64,000 nt of DNA from Maribacter litoralis. GTDB lineage: Bacteria; Bacteroidota; Bacteroidia; Flavobacteriales; Flavobacteriaceae. The stretch is taken from assembly GCF_003075045.1 (NCBI RefSeq), contig NZ_QCZD01000002.1, positions 496,001-560,000 of the forward strand. The letters run 5' to 3'. Positions 1 to 9,148 of this stretch are shown in pieces. Every line of letters begins with the position of its first letter. The first letter of the stretch is position 1. A program made the translations under genes and the position numbers. Below the pieces are notes generated by a model. The model searched no databases. It saw only the letters and a program-made list of their open reading frames with translations, and was not told where the DNA came from.

Positions 1-2
1 CT

Positions 3-296
3 AATGATTTTGTAAGCCCTGCCGGCTCCATGGTGGCTACAGCACAGGACGTGGGTATATTCTTGAGGGCGTTGAACGACGGCTCATTGCTAAATGATAA
101 GGAACAAGATATCTATTCGTCAATCTATGTATATGAACATACTGGATTATTACCAGGTTACAGCAGTATTGCCAAATATCACAAAGATATTGATGCTGTG
201 GTTGTTCAATTTGTAAATACCAGTGGCGGATACTCTTGGAACGTCTCAGAAAAAATTAATAATAGAATTGTAAAAATCCTGAAAAGGAGAAAGTAA
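3..296 (+). CDS. Serine hydrolase (beta-lactamase family), C-terminal part only
   Basis: The reading frame is open from the window edge, so the gene is cut at its 5' end and about 97 residues of the C-terminus remain. The stretch GSMVATAQDVGIFLRAL matches the helix following the active-site region in class C beta-lactamase-like serine hydrolases, and HTGLLPGYSS matches the HTG/KTG-plus-glycine motif that lines their active site. The serine-lysine SxxK pair would lie upstream of the window and cannot be seen. Such proteins are usually exported peptidases or esterases acting on D-amino-acid peptides or esters; the substrate cannot be inferred. The family call is fairly safe and the function is not. 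Confidence 0.72.
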   Translation, partial: NDFVSPAGSMVATAQDVGIFLRALNDGSLLNDKEQDIYSSIYVYEHTGLLPGYSSIAKYHKDIDAVVVQFVNTSGGYSWNVSEKINNRIVKILKRRK

Positions 297-340
297 CCAA
301 TACCTTAAAATTAATATACTTGATAAAAAAAACAGATACT

Positions 341-820
341 ATGGAAACAAATGCATCAAACAATACCCCCAAGCTCATGAAAACTAAATCTCATCCTTTT
401 TGGCGCTGGTTCTGGCTCACTTTCCTTGTTGTTTCTCTTTGGTATGCATGGTATTCATTCTATGTGCCTTCAAATGATATGGTTTGGAATGATGACATGG
501 TGTCTGCTCAAAAGCTTGCTGACAGTTCTGACAAAAATATAATGTTATTTTTTACCGGGGAATGGTGTTCGCCTTGTCGCATTATGAAGCGTGAAATTTT
601 TGGAGACAAATAAGCTATGAATGCCATTAATGCGAAAGATATACCCGTTGAGATTAATATTGATGACCCTAATGATAAAGAACTCGCAAAGCACTATAAC
701 ATTGGCGCTACCCCAACTACAGTTTTTATTGATTCTGAAGGAAATGTAATTGATTACGCTGTAGGAAAGGTTGGGAGAACAAAATTCCTTGAAATACTTA
801 AAAATTTGAATTTGCCTTAA
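341..820 (+). pseudogene. Thioredoxin-like membrane-anchored protein broken by an in-frame stop
   Basis: One membrane segment (about residues 20-42, rich in W and F) is followed by a thioredoxin fold with the redox motif WCSPC. The frame then meets TAA at 611-613 and continues, still in the same frame, with MNAINAKDIPVEINID, the cis-proline-type segment GATPTTVF, and a normal C-terminus ending at 820. The two halves together make one complete thioredoxin domain of about 159 residues. A single G-to-T change (GAA to TAA) would account for the break, because DKE-V-MNAI is usual at this point in the family. I chose ATG at 341 over an upstream TTG at 320. Readthrough or sequencing error are alternatives to a real pseudogene. 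Confidence 0.75.
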
Positions 821-842
821 TTCTAAGTAAGGTAGAAGCGCC

Positions 843-1034
843 TGATATAAAAAACGACATTATACATCTTGTAAATTACAAAAGACTAAAGACATTTCGC
901 TTCCAAAAGCAGCCATAATAAAATTGGGTGATACTTTAGACGAAAGTTATGCAAATATCTTTTGGTTTAATGCTCAGATTATTGAAACGTTTAGGCTAAA
1001 ACTAACTAGGATTCCTTCACAACGGTTAACCTAA
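843..1034 (+). pseudogene. Unidentified coding remnant without a start codon
   Basis: After the thioredoxin-like gene a frame runs without stops to TAA at 1032-1034 and reads like protein, for example LPKAAIIKLGDTLDESY and ANIFWFNAQIIETF. It has no ATG, and its last bases overlap the stop of the LytTR gene on the other strand. I do not recognise the family. It may be the eroded end of a gene or chance coding appearance. Confidence 0.3.
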
Positions 1035-1727
1035 TAATAGTTTATTGACATTTGATTTATAAGTCTGTCCTATGGGAACTTTATGATCTCCAATGTAAAT
1101 TCTGTTGCCTTCTACACTACGTATATGCTTTTTTGCAACTGCAAAAGACTTATGAACTTGAAGAAAATCATTGTCTGAAAATAATTGTATCGTATCCGAT
1201 ATTTTTTCTCGAATGCTGATGATTCCATCAGTAGTAACAACTTTGGTATAGTTTCCAGAAGCTTCAATAAATAGTATGGAATCTATAGCTACCTGAACAT
1301 GACTATTATTTTGCTTTAAAAAAATATGCTTTCCTTCAGGCTTTATATTCTGCTGCCTTCCCATACTTATTGTACTAATGGTCGAAGACGTTACTTTATT
1401 AATAGCACTCAAAAAACGTTCTAAACTAAATGGTTTTAACAGGTAATCTACAACGTTTAATTCGTAGCCTTCAATTGCGAATTCACTATAGGCGGTCGTG
1501 ACAATAACTTTAGGAGGTGATGATAAGGTTCTTAAAAATTCAAATCCTTTTAACTTGGGCATATTTATATCTAAAAAGATTAATTCAACTTGATGTGTAT
1601 TCAAATACTCAAGCGCTTCCAAAGCACTATAACAGTTTTTCTGCAACTTCATATGTGGAAGCATTTCACAATATTCCATGATAATCTTATGGGCTATATG
1701 TTCATCATCTATGATTAGATATCTCAT
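1026..1727 (-). CDS. LytTR-family response regulator
   Basis: This 233-residue cytoplasmic regulator has an N-terminal receiver domain with the acidic pair at D7-D8, the predicted phosphorylated aspartate D53 in FLDINMP, and the conserved lysine near residue 98 in LLKPF. A LytTR DNA-binding domain follows (about 130-233; FIEASGNYTKV and FLQVHKSFAV are typical). LytTR proteins bind imperfect direct repeats upstream of target promoters. Its ATG shares one base with the stop of the upstream kinase gene, so the two are translationally coupled and almost certainly form a pair. The divergent ABC exporter genes starting at 2727 are the most likely neighbours to be controlled, but no binding site was proven. 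Confidence 0.93.
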   Translation of the reverse strand: MRYLIIDDEHIAHKIIMEYCEMLPHMKLQKNCYSALEALEYLNTHQVELIFLDINMPKLKGFEFLRTLSSPPKVIVTTAYSEFAIEGYELNVVDYLLKPFSLERFLSAINKVTSSTISTISMGRQQNIKPEGKHIFLKQNNSHVQVAIDSILFIEASGNYTKVVTTDGIISIREKISDTIQLFSDNDFLQVHKSFAVAKKHIRSVEGNRIYIGDHKVPIGQTYKSNVNKLLLG

Positions 1728-2518
1728 TATTTTAATTTTAGAGATAGTTTAACTGTATAACTAGTTGTGTTTACGTCAAAAGAAAGAGCATGCTTATTGG
1801 AGTAAACTAGCTCTAATCTTCTCTTTAAGTTTTTTAAACCAATACCTTCTGTATTGGGTGCTTGTTGTAATTCAAAATTATTTTCAATTATGAAATTTAC
1901 GTTATTATCCTTTTCGGTTAAGTTAATATGGATATACGCGTCTTTTTCTAAATTTTCCAAGCCATGCTTAAAAGCATTCTCTACTAGAATAATAAATAGT
2001 AAAGGCATAATTTTAGCTTGCGGATTCTCAATTTCAGAATTAAATTGAACATCAGACTTTTTATGATAGCGTATTCCTTGAAGTTCAATATAGTTCTTTA
2101 AGTAATCTAATTCTTGTTTGAGGCTAACCCGATCTTTTTGGCCCTCATAAATACTATATCGCATCATATCAGAAAGTTTTAGTACCATTTCCCTTTCCTT
2201 AGAATCTTTTTCCATTAATCCGTACAAATTGTTGAGCGTATTGAAGAAGAAATGTGGGTTTACCTGACTTTTTAAATGCAGTAATTCTGTTTTTTCTTTT
2301 TCATTCTTTAATCGAATAATTGATTTGATCTGTTTAAAAACCCAGTGGGCAATTGTAACGATCAAGAAAATAAAGTACAATACAACAAACTCAGCAAACC
2401 CTTCTAATTTACCAAAAGTGTCATTAAAGATTACAATGACTAAACCTATAATTACAAGGGATATATTATAAACCCTGTTTATAATTTTCTTTTTTCTATC
2501 TGAAATTTTCAACTTCAT
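1727..2518 (-). CDS. LytS/YehU-type sensor histidine kinase
   Basis: The 263-residue protein has two predicted membrane segments (about residues 15-31 and 41-61), a short coiled linker, then a His_kinase domain with the phospho-acceptor H89 in SQVNPHFFFNTLNNL. An ATPase region follows with the N box LLFIILVENAFKHG and a glycine-rich GIGLKNLKRRL. There is no recognisable extracellular sensor domain, so the signal is probably sensed in or near the membrane. The gene overlaps the response regulator by one base (TAATG). It is shorter than many LytS kinases because it has only two membrane helices. Confidence 0.92.
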   Translation of the reverse strand: MKLKISDRKKKIINRVYNISLVIIGLVIVIFNDTFGKLEGFAEFVVLYFIFLIVTIAHWVFKQIKSIIRLKNEKEKTELLHLKSQVNPHFFFNTLNNLYGLMEKDSKEREMVLKLSDMMRYSIYEGQKDRVSLKQELDYLKNYIELQGIRYHKKSDVQFNSEIENPQAKIMPLLFIILVENAFKHGLENLEKDAYIHINLTEKDNNVNFIIENNFELQQAPNTEGIGLKNLKRRLELVYSNKHALSFDVNTTSYTVKLSLKLK

Positions 2519-2726
2519 AGGTCAAGATTAATTAAATAAAATTCCTCCTACAAATTAGTTGACAAACAATAGATACACAGGGATAAACACCTACTTAGTT
2601 GGGATAAAGTACGTTTGTACCCTTCTTAAGGTGTTGTATCACGCCTAACATCAGATGTGTCACTTTTTGTTTTTTACAATTAAGGCCCACTATAAGTTTG
2701 CCTCAATCAATCGAAAAACGAACAAT

Positions 2727-3614
2727 ATGGAACTTAGAATTGACAATCTATCAAAAACGTATTCAAACGGGATTAAAGCTTTACAAAACATTTCACTAGA
2801 TATACCAACAGGCATGTTTGGTCTATTAGGCTCAAATGGTGCTGGCAAGTCTACGTTAATGCGAACTATTGCAACACTGCAAGAAGCCGATGCTGGTTCC
2901 ATTGTTCTTGGAGACATCGATGTATTGAAACAAAAAAATGAATTGCGGCAGGTATTAGGTTATTTGCCGCAACAATTTGGCTTGTACCCAAAAATATCGG
3001 CCGAGGTGTTACTTAATCATTTTGCAGTGCTTAAAGGCATCACTAATAAAATTGAACGCAAAGAATTAGTGAAAGTGCTTTTGTATAAAACCAATTTATA
3101 TGACGTACGACAACAAAACCTTAAAGGATTTTCTGGCGGAATGAAGCAACGTTTTGGTATTGCACAAGCCTTACTTAACAATCCGAAGTTACTTATTGTA
3201 GATGAACCCACTGCAGGATTGGATCCCGTAGAACGCAATCGATTTTACAACGTTCTAAGCGAGCTTGGGGAACATACCGTGGTTATTTTATCCACACACA
3301 TTGTTGACGATGTCAAAGAGCTCTGCACAAATATGGCCATTATTAATCAAGGACAAGTATGCTTAAAAGGGCAGCCGTTGCAAATACTAGAAGGTCTAAA
3401 GGATAAAGTCTATAAAAAAACAATCGAGAAATCAGAATTGAACCTATATAAAGAAAATTATCAGGTCATCAGTGAACGATTATTTCTTGGGAAACCAACC
3501 ATTCATATCGTAAGTGATACAAATCCAGGAGACGGTTTTTCGCTTATTAATGCCGAATTAGAGGACGTCTATTTTTCGGAAATATTCAATACTACTAACC
3601 TTAAATCTCATTAA
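2727..3614 (+). CDS. ABC transporter ATP-binding protein
   Basis: This is the ATPase subunit of an ABC-2 type exporter (295 residues). Walker A is GSNGAGKS at residues 35-42, followed by a Q-loop (LPQQFGLYPK), the signature FSGGMKQR, Walker B LLIVDEPTAGLDP and the switch histidine in STHIVDD. I chose ATG at 2727 because homologues begin at the ELRIDNLSKTY strand; the longer frame from 2655 adds a basic stretch with no family match. Only two bases separate its stop from the permease start at 3617, so the two are co-transcribed and likely form one complex. The region 2519-2726 separates it from the divergent kinase and should hold both promoters. The substrate is unknown. Confidence 0.93.
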   Translation: MELRIDNLSKTYSNGIKALQNISLDIPTGMFGLLGSNGAGKSTLMRTIATLQEADAGSIVLGDIDVLKQKNELRQVLGYLPQQFGLYPKISAEVLLNHFAVLKGITNKIERKELVKVLLYKTNLYDVRQQNLKGFSGGMKQRFGIAQALLNNPKLLIVDEPTAGLDPVERNRFYNVLSELGEHTVVILSTHIVDDVKELCTNMAIINQGQVCLKGQPLQILEGLKDKVYKKTIEKSELNLYKENYQVISERLFLGKPTIHIVSDTNPGDGFSLINAELEDVYFSEIFNTTNLKSH

Positions 3615-3616
3615 TT

Positions 3617-6600
3617 ATGTGGTACCAAATTTTTAAGTTCGAAATACAATATCGTGTTAAAAGGCCAGATACGTATGTGTTCTTCCTTTTTCTATTTCTA
3701 TTTTCAATTGTTGGTGTTGACTTTATTTTTCAAGGTTCAGAAATGGGTCTTATGAAAAAAAACTCACCCATAGTGATTGCAAAAACAATGGGAGCCATTA
3801 CCGGTATATTTATGATTTTAGCCTCAATGATAATGGGCGTCTCTGTACTAAGGGATTTTGAATACAATATAGAATCATTGCTATTTTCTGCACCAATCAA
3901 CAAAAGAGATTATTTACTAGGTCGATTTTTAGGATCGTTTGCAGTTTTGCTATTTGTATTTGCAGGTATTTTATTTGGCATGATGCTAAGCGAATTTATG
4001 CCATGGCATAATCCAGAAGATCTATTAGGGTTTAATGCCATTATTTATATAAAGACATTTTTAATGGTAACGTTACCAACGTTATTTTTTGGAGCTTCGT
4101 TATTTTTTGTTACAGGTGCTTTAAGCAGAAACCTGGTGGTAGTCTATACACAAGGTATTATTTTATTTGTGGTTTTTATGCTAACCAAAGCTATCACTAA
4201 TGAATTTTGGCAAGCCATTCTAGATCCATTTTCGCTAACAACAACCACTTTTGCGACAAAGTCTTGGTCAGCTTTAGAAAAAAGCACACAAGAACTTCCT
4301 TTTATTGGAGCATTGCTATATAACAAACTGTTTTGGGTTTCTCTAGGAATACTTGCGCTAATCTATGGGTATAAAAAATTCAATTTTAATGTTGTTAAAG
4401 AAAAGCAATCAAAGAGAAAGCAAGTTGAAAAATTAGTTGGTAAAAGCACTAGTGTTGTTAGTGGTATAGAAATTCCTGAAGCTACAAAGCAATATGGATT
4501 ACTTTCAAAATGGAATCAATTAAAACAATTTTCTTGGTTTTACTTTATCAGTATTTGCAAGCAAGCATCATTTTGGGGAATTGTTATTTGTGGGATGATT
4601 ATCATTCTTATTAATTCCGTAAACCTTGGAACTGTGTATGGTGTGGATAGCTATCCAGCAACCTATTTTATTGTTGAAGAACTCAAAGAAACATCTATTT
4701 ATTTCTTCATAATAATTTTAGTGTTTTATTCAGGTGAATTGGTATGGAAAGAGCGAGGTGCTAAATTAGATTTGATCTATGACGCAACACCAATATCTAG
4801 TTTTATCAAACTAATTGGTAAATACATTGGATTAAACGTAGTGTATGTAGTATTAATGCTCGCACTAATTGGTTCAGGTATTCTATTTCAAACATTAAGT
4901 GGGTATTACAAATATGAATTCCAAGTCTATTTTTATGGTTTCTTCTTAGAGATTTTACCGTTTTTAGCACTGTATACATGCATTGCATTTTTTATTCAAT
5001 CTGTGGTAAACCATAAATTTGTAGGCATCATGTTGGTGATTATATTTTTTATAGCCAATGTTGCTTTAGGTTTATTCGGGTTTGATCACGATTTATATTT
5101 TTTCGGAGGAAGTGCTTTAGGAACGTATTCTGATATGAATGGTTATGGTCATTTTTTAAAACCCTATCTGTTAATTAAATCATATTGGTTTCTCTTCGGA
5201 ATACTATTACTAATTATTGGGTCTTTAGTAAATGTAAGAGGTACTGAAACCAATTTGATGCAACGCATAAGAGCTAGCAAAAATAGATTGAGCAAGCCGC
5301 TTTTTAAAGTTGGTTCTATGGTCTTTTTAGTATTTATACTCATGGGAAGTTTAATCTTTTACAATACGAATATTTTAAACACTTATTGGACCAATACTAA
5401 AGCAACTGAATTTAGAGTAGGTTATGAAAAGGAACTCAAACAGTTTGAATATATACCACAGCCCAAAATAGTAGGTGTGAATTTAAAAGTGGTATTGTAT
5501 CCTGTATCAAGAGATTATACTGCGGAAGGGTATTATATATTAAAAAACACCAACGCGCAACCCATTAATGAGATTCATATTCAGAAACTAATCGAAGAGA
5601 ATATCACATTAGATGCTGTCACTTTTGATGGAGGCGCAACAGAAAATAATACATACGCTTCCTACGATTATACCATCTATCAGTTGCATAGCCCTTTGAA
5701 TCCTGGAGATTCAATTAAAATGAACTTTAAGCAGTCATTCACTACGAATGGATTTGAAGCAGGTAATTCAAATGTTAATATTGTTGAAAATGGAACATTC
5801 TTTAACAATAAAGACTTACCAACATTAGGCTATAACAGAAAATATGAGCTAAGTGATAGCAAAGAACGTTCAGAATATAATTTACCTGAAAGAATAAATA
5901 GAGCTAATAGAAATGACGTGAAAGAATTAATGAATGCAAGATCTGGTAGTGATTCTGATGGTATTCATTTTGAAATGGTCATAGGAACAGAGATTGACCA
6001 AACAGCTTTAGTTCCTGGGAATTTATTGAGGGAGTGGACAGAAAATAATCGTAATTATTTTCATTATAAAATGGAAATTCCAATGATTGATTTTTACTCA
6101 ATTGTTTCAGCAAGGTATGACATAAAAAAAGACAAATGGATTTCAAAATCTGATGCTTTTTCGAAACAAGTAGATCTGGAAATTTACTATCATAAAGGTC
6201 ATGAGTATAACATAGATAGAATGATGACGGCTATGAAAGCCTCATTAGATTACTATAGCACGAGTTTCAGTCCGTATCAATATGAACAGTTACGTATAAT
6301 GGAGTTTCCGCGTTATGCGCAATTTGCACAATCATTTCCGGGCACTATTCCATTCTCAGAATCTATAGGTTTTGTTTTAGATATTGATGATGAAACCGAT
6401 GTAGATATGGCATTTTATGTAACTGCACACGAAATTGCCCACCAATGGTTTGCTATGCAAGTAGAAGCCGCAAATGTAAAAGGGCAATACTTTATTTTGG
6501 AAACGCTTTCTCAATATGCAGCCATGATGGTTTTAAAAGCGCACTATCCAAAAGAAAAGGTTCAGCAATTTTTAGAGTTACAATTAGAGAAATATGAAGA

Positions 6601-6907
6601 AGGCAAACTCAGAGAATCTGGAGCAGAACCAACTTTAGCTTTAGTAGATAATCAAGACTATATTTATTATGCCAAAGGTGTCATTAACATGTATCAATTT
6701 CAAAAGGCAATAGGCGAGGAGCAGGTCAATACATCTATAAGACGCTTTTTGGAAGATTGGAATACTACAAACGGTAAGCTAAAAATGAATACCAATCGCT
6801 ATGCCACCAGTCAAGACTTGTTGGGCTATTTTAGAGCGGTTACACCAGATTCGTTACAGTATGTAATAGTTGATCTATTTGAAAGTGTTAAGCCTTTAGA
6901 ATTGTAA
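3617..6907 (+). CDS. ABC-2 permease fused to an M1-type metallopeptidase
   Basis: The 1096-residue protein begins with two blocks of membrane helices (roughly 20-250 and 315-600) typical of ABC-2 permeases. The C-terminal half is outside the membrane and carries a gluzincin aminopeptidase domain with the zinc motif H938-E-I-A-H942 and a likely third ligand E962 in FILETLSQYA. The spacing to that glutamate is 19 residues, one more than in classical M1 enzymes. The expected architecture is transport coupled to peptide trimming, or a peptidase domain that acts as a binding module. It follows its ATPase by two bases. Similar fusions are known in Bacteroidota, and their physiological substrate is undefined. 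Confidence 0.9.
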   Translation: MWYQIFKFEIQYRVKRPDTYVFFLFLFLFSIVGVDFIFQGSEMGLMKKNSPIVIAKTMGAITGIFMILASMIMGVSVLRDFEYNIESLLFSAPINKRDYLLGRFLGSFAVLLFVFAGILFGMMLSEFMPWHNPEDLLGFNAIIYIKTFLMVTLPTLFFGASLFFVTGALSRNLVVVYTQGIILFVVFMLTKAITNEFWQAILDPFSLTTTTFATKSWSALEKSTQELPFIGALLYNKLFWVSLGILALIYGYKKFNFNVVKEKQSKRKQVEKLVGKSTSVVSGIEIPEATKQYGLLSKWNQLKQFSWFYFISICKQASFWGIVICGMIIILINSVNLGTVYGVDSYPATYFIVEELKETSIYFFIIILVFYSGELVWKERGAKLDLIYDATPISSFIKLIGKYIGLNVVYVVLMLALIGSGILFQTLSGYYKYEFQVYFYGFFLEILPFLALYTCIAFFIQSVVNHKFVGIMLVIIFFIANVALGLFGFDHDLYFFGGSALGTYSDMNGYGHFLKPYLLIKSYWFLFGILLLIIGSLVNVRGTETNLMQRIRASKNRLSKPLFKVGSMVFLVFILMGSLIFYNTNILNTYWTNTKATEFRVGYEKELKQFEYIPQPKIVGVNLKVVLYPVSRDYTAEGYYILKNTNAQPINEIHIQKLIEENITLDAVTFDGGATENNTYASYDYTIYQLHSPLNPGDSIKMNFKQSFTTNGFEAGNSNVNIVENGTFFNNKDLPTLGYNRKYELSDSKERSEYNLPERINRANRNDVKELMNARSGSDSDGIHFEMVIGTEIDQTALVPGNLLREWTENNRNYFHYKMEIPMIDFYSIVSARYDIKKDKWISKSDAFSKQVDLEIYYHKGHEYNIDRMMTAMKASLDYYSTSFSPYQYEQLRIMEFPRYAQFAQSFPGTIPFSESIGFVLDIDDETDVDMAFYVTAHEIAHQWFAMQVEAANVKGQYFILETLSQYAAMMVLKAHYPKEKVQQFLELQLEKYEEGKLRESGAEPTLALVDNQDYIYYAKGVINMYQFQKAIGEEQVNTSIRRFLEDWNTTNGKLKMNTNRYATSQDLLGYFRAVTPDSLQYVIVDLFESVKPLEL

Positions 6908-7218
6908 TGTCTTACTAGGTTACGGAATTAAGATTGAACATCTTATAAAATTAGAGTTTATTACGAGGGCCATGAATACCGAACTAAATAAGTAACTAGC
7001 AATGAATATGCCGAAGCGGAAGATCAGGTTATTACAGTTTATAAAAATAGTAATGACCTGAGTTAACAATAATTATACGTCTCAATCCGGATTGCTATCG
7101 GGGGGAGAGTAATAGACATGGGAGGAAACTTTATTTCGATTTACGTTTAAACCTTCAATCGTGCGTCTATGTATTTTTCCTTTCCGTATTTAAAATCAAT
7201 GTGTTTCTTTGTAAATGA
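6908..7218 (+). other. Gene-free stretch with a decayed reading frame and the kinase promoter
   Basis: No intact gene is present. Around 6957-7066 one frame reads YYEGHEYRTK, a stop, then VTSNEYAEAEDQVITVYKNS and another stop, which looks like the tail of a lost gene. The last 50 bases contain the element at 7170-7211 described separately. Confidence 0.4.
7170..7211 (+). promoter_or_regulatory. Candidate promoter/LytTR element upstream of the second kinase gene
   Basis: This 42-base block ends in TTTCTTTG eight bases before the kinase ATG and starts with TGTATTTTTCCTTTCC. It matches a block of the same length at 9071-9112 at 27 of 42 positions without gaps (18 of the first 23, all of the last 8). 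The 3' end resembles the Bacteroidota -7 box, and the 5' block would then lie near -50, where a LytTR activator could bind. The assignment to the LytTR regulator is inferred. Confidence 0.45.
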
Positions 7219-8310
7219 ATGAATAGCAATACAAAAACACTCAAAAATAATACTACAAAGGCTCTTTATTGGAAGTGCCAATTATTAGGATGGTGTACGG
7301 TTTCAGTCTATTGGGCATACACGGTTTACACTAGGGATGACTATGGGGTATTTTACACTTTCTGTAATTATGTTTTGGATGTAGGCATCGGAATTTTCCT
7401 GACCCATATGTACAGAACATATGCTTTAAAGGCCAATTGGAGTCAATTACCCATCCAAAGGCTGCTTATTCGAGTAATTACCAGTATACTTTTATTGGCT
7501 TTTTTATATGTGCTTTTGAACAATTTAAAGTGGTATGGTTACTGGACCTTGATCGCAGAACAAGATAAGGATATATGGGTATCGCTTCTTTATTGGGACC
7601 CGATATTACTTACCGGTTTAAGGTTAATGTCTATCTGGATTTTAGCGTATCATCTGTATCACTATTATCAAAAAGAAGTTGTAACTGCAAGAGAATATGC
7701 TCAACTTTCCTTAGTGGCAAAACAAGCACAATTAGATAATTTATCGGCTCAACTAAACCCACATTTTTTATTTAATTCTTTAAATTCAATAAAGTCCTTA
7801 ATTGTTGAGAACCCTAATGTAGCTAGACGTGGGATAGACCTATTGTCCGACTTATTACGTTCCTCATTATATGAAAAAGAAAAAGACCTAATTTCAATAA
7901 AAAACGAATTAGCTTTAGTAAATGATTATATAGAGCTGGAAAAACTTCGTTTTGAAGAACGATTGACCATTGATATCACCATTGATAAAACGTTAGCCCA
8001 TTTTAAAATTCCCACTTTGAGCATCCAATTGTTGATAGAAAATGCTATTAAACATGGAATTGACAAAGTTATTGAAGGTGGGCTAATAACTTTGAAAATT
8101 GGTAAGAACGGAGATCAAGTCTATATACAAGTTCAAAATCCAGGAAAATTAACTGATACTAAATCTGCAAAAGGTTTAGGTTTAATGAACTTAAAGAAGC
8201 GCCTGGAGCTTCAATATAATAAAGAGGCTTCTTTTACTTTAGAAGAAATAGCTAATAATGTAGTGCAAGCGACTATACTAGTACCCTATAAAACAGATGA
8301 AAACATATAA
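7219..8310 (+). CDS. LytS-type sensor histidine kinase
   Basis: The 363-residue kinase has four likely membrane helices in its first 150 residues and no large extracellular loop. A coiled linker leads to the His_kinase domain with H182 in LSAQLNPHFLFNSLNS, then the ATPase region with the N box LSIQLLIENAIKHG and the G box KGLGLMNLKKRL. It phosphorylates the regulator encoded next, whose start lies 14 bases inside this gene. ATG at 7219 was chosen because the ATG four bases earlier runs into a stop. Its promoter region shares an element with the lipoprotein gene at 9149, suggesting that the pair regulates itself. Confidence 0.92.
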   Translation: MNSNTKTLKNNTTKALYWKCQLLGWCTVSVYWAYTVYTRDDYGVFYTFCNYVLDVGIGIFLTHMYRTYALKANWSQLPIQRLLIRVITSILLLAFLYVLLNNLKWYGYWTLIAEQDKDIWVSLLYWDPILLTGLRLMSIWILAYHLYHYYQKEVVTAREYAQLSLVAKQAQLDNLSAQLNPHFLFNSLNSIKSLIVENPNVARRGIDLLSDLLRSSLYEKEKDLISIKNELALVNDYIELEKLRFEERLTIDITIDKTLAHFKIPTLSIQLLIENAIKHGIDKVIEGGLITLKIGKNGDQVYIQVQNPGKLTDTKSAKGLGLMNLKKRLELQYNKEASFTLEEIANNVVQATILVPYKTDENI

Positions 8311-9019
8311 AGCGGTTATTATCGATGATGAACGTTTAGCGCGAGAAGAGGTAAAACGTGCTTTAAAAAAATATCCAGAATTTATAGTGGTTGGTGAGGC
8401 AAACAATGTGGATGCGGCCATAAAATTAATAGCGGACGTAGATCCAGACCTATTATTTTTGGACATACATATGCCTGAAAAGTCAGGATTTGATTTATTA
8501 GAAGAATTAACCACCGTTCCAGAAGTTGTTTTTACCACTGCATTTGACCAATACGCTGTAAAAGCTTTCGAATTAAACGCATTAGACTATTTAGTTAAAC
8601 CCTTACGGGAAGAACGTTTTGCAAAAACCATAGAAAAAGTAAAGCAGGAGTTGGCAGAGAAGGCAAAGGTGTCACAAGATGTTTTGCCCATGCACAAAAA
8701 GATATTTATTAAAGACGGCGAATCGTGTTACTTCATTCCAATCTCTGATATCTACTATATTGAATCGATGGATAATTATGCGCGCCTATATTTTGGTGGT
8801 AAAAGGGCTATGATCAAACGTTCATTAAATCTACTTGAAAAAAAGTTAGATACCACCGTGTTTTTTAGAGCCAATAGGAGTCAAATTATCAACACACATT
8901 TTATTAAAGAAATTCACCCGCATTTTAATAATAAGCTACACATCATCTTGATTTCTGGTGAAAAGATTGAAGTTTCAAGCCGACAGTCTGTTAAGTTTAA
9001 AAACTGGAATAGCTTATAA
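8297..9019 (+). CDS. LytTR-family response regulator
   Basis: The 240-residue regulator has a receiver domain with D10-D11, phosphorylation site D56 in LFLDIHMP and lysine K101 in LVKPL, then a LytTR DNA-binding domain (about 135-240; YYIESMDNYARLYF and FFRANRSQIINTHF are diagnostic). It overlaps the kinase gene by 14 bases, so translation is coupled. Likely targets are its own operon and the 9149-12022 genes, from the shared upstream element. It differs clearly in sequence from the LytTR protein at 1026-1727, so the two systems are not a recent duplication. Confidence 0.93.
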   Translation: MKTYKAVIIDDERLAREEVKRALKKYPEFIVVGEANNVDAAIKLIADVDPDLLFLDIHMPEKSGFDLLEELTTVPEVVFTTAFDQYAVKAFELNALDYLVKPLREERFAKTIEKVKQELAEKAKVSQDVLPMHKKIFIKDGESCYFIPISDIYYIESMDNYARLYFGGKRAMIKRSLNLLEKKLDTTVFFRANRSQIINTHFIKEIHPHFNNKLHIILISGEKIEVSSRQSVKFKNWNSL

Positions 9020-9070
9020 TTGATTGGTTTGTAAATTAATTTTACGCTTATTTTCTTTTATTCACGTTCC

Positions 9071-9112
9071 TGTACTTTCCCTTTTCACATTTATATATTC
9101 AACATTTCTTTG
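9071..9112 (+). promoter_or_regulatory. Candidate promoter/LytTR element upstream of the lipoprotein-peptidase genes
   Basis: This block begins TGTACTTTCCCTTTTC and ends TTTCTTTG, mirroring 7170-7211 in order, spacing and total length. It lies 36 bases before the lipoprotein ATG. Conservation is at the two ends, not the middle, as expected for a -7 box plus an upstream activator site. Confidence 0.45.
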
Positions 9113-9148
9113 CTTCATAGATAAAATTTTAATTAAAAAAATAGAACG

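Noticed and set aside
2607-2620. TACGTTTG at 2610-2617, a -7-like box upstream of the ABC genes
   Set aside because: The box matches TAnnTTTG but no -33 element stands at the proper distance and it lies 110 bases before the chosen ATG, so I did not list it as a promoter.
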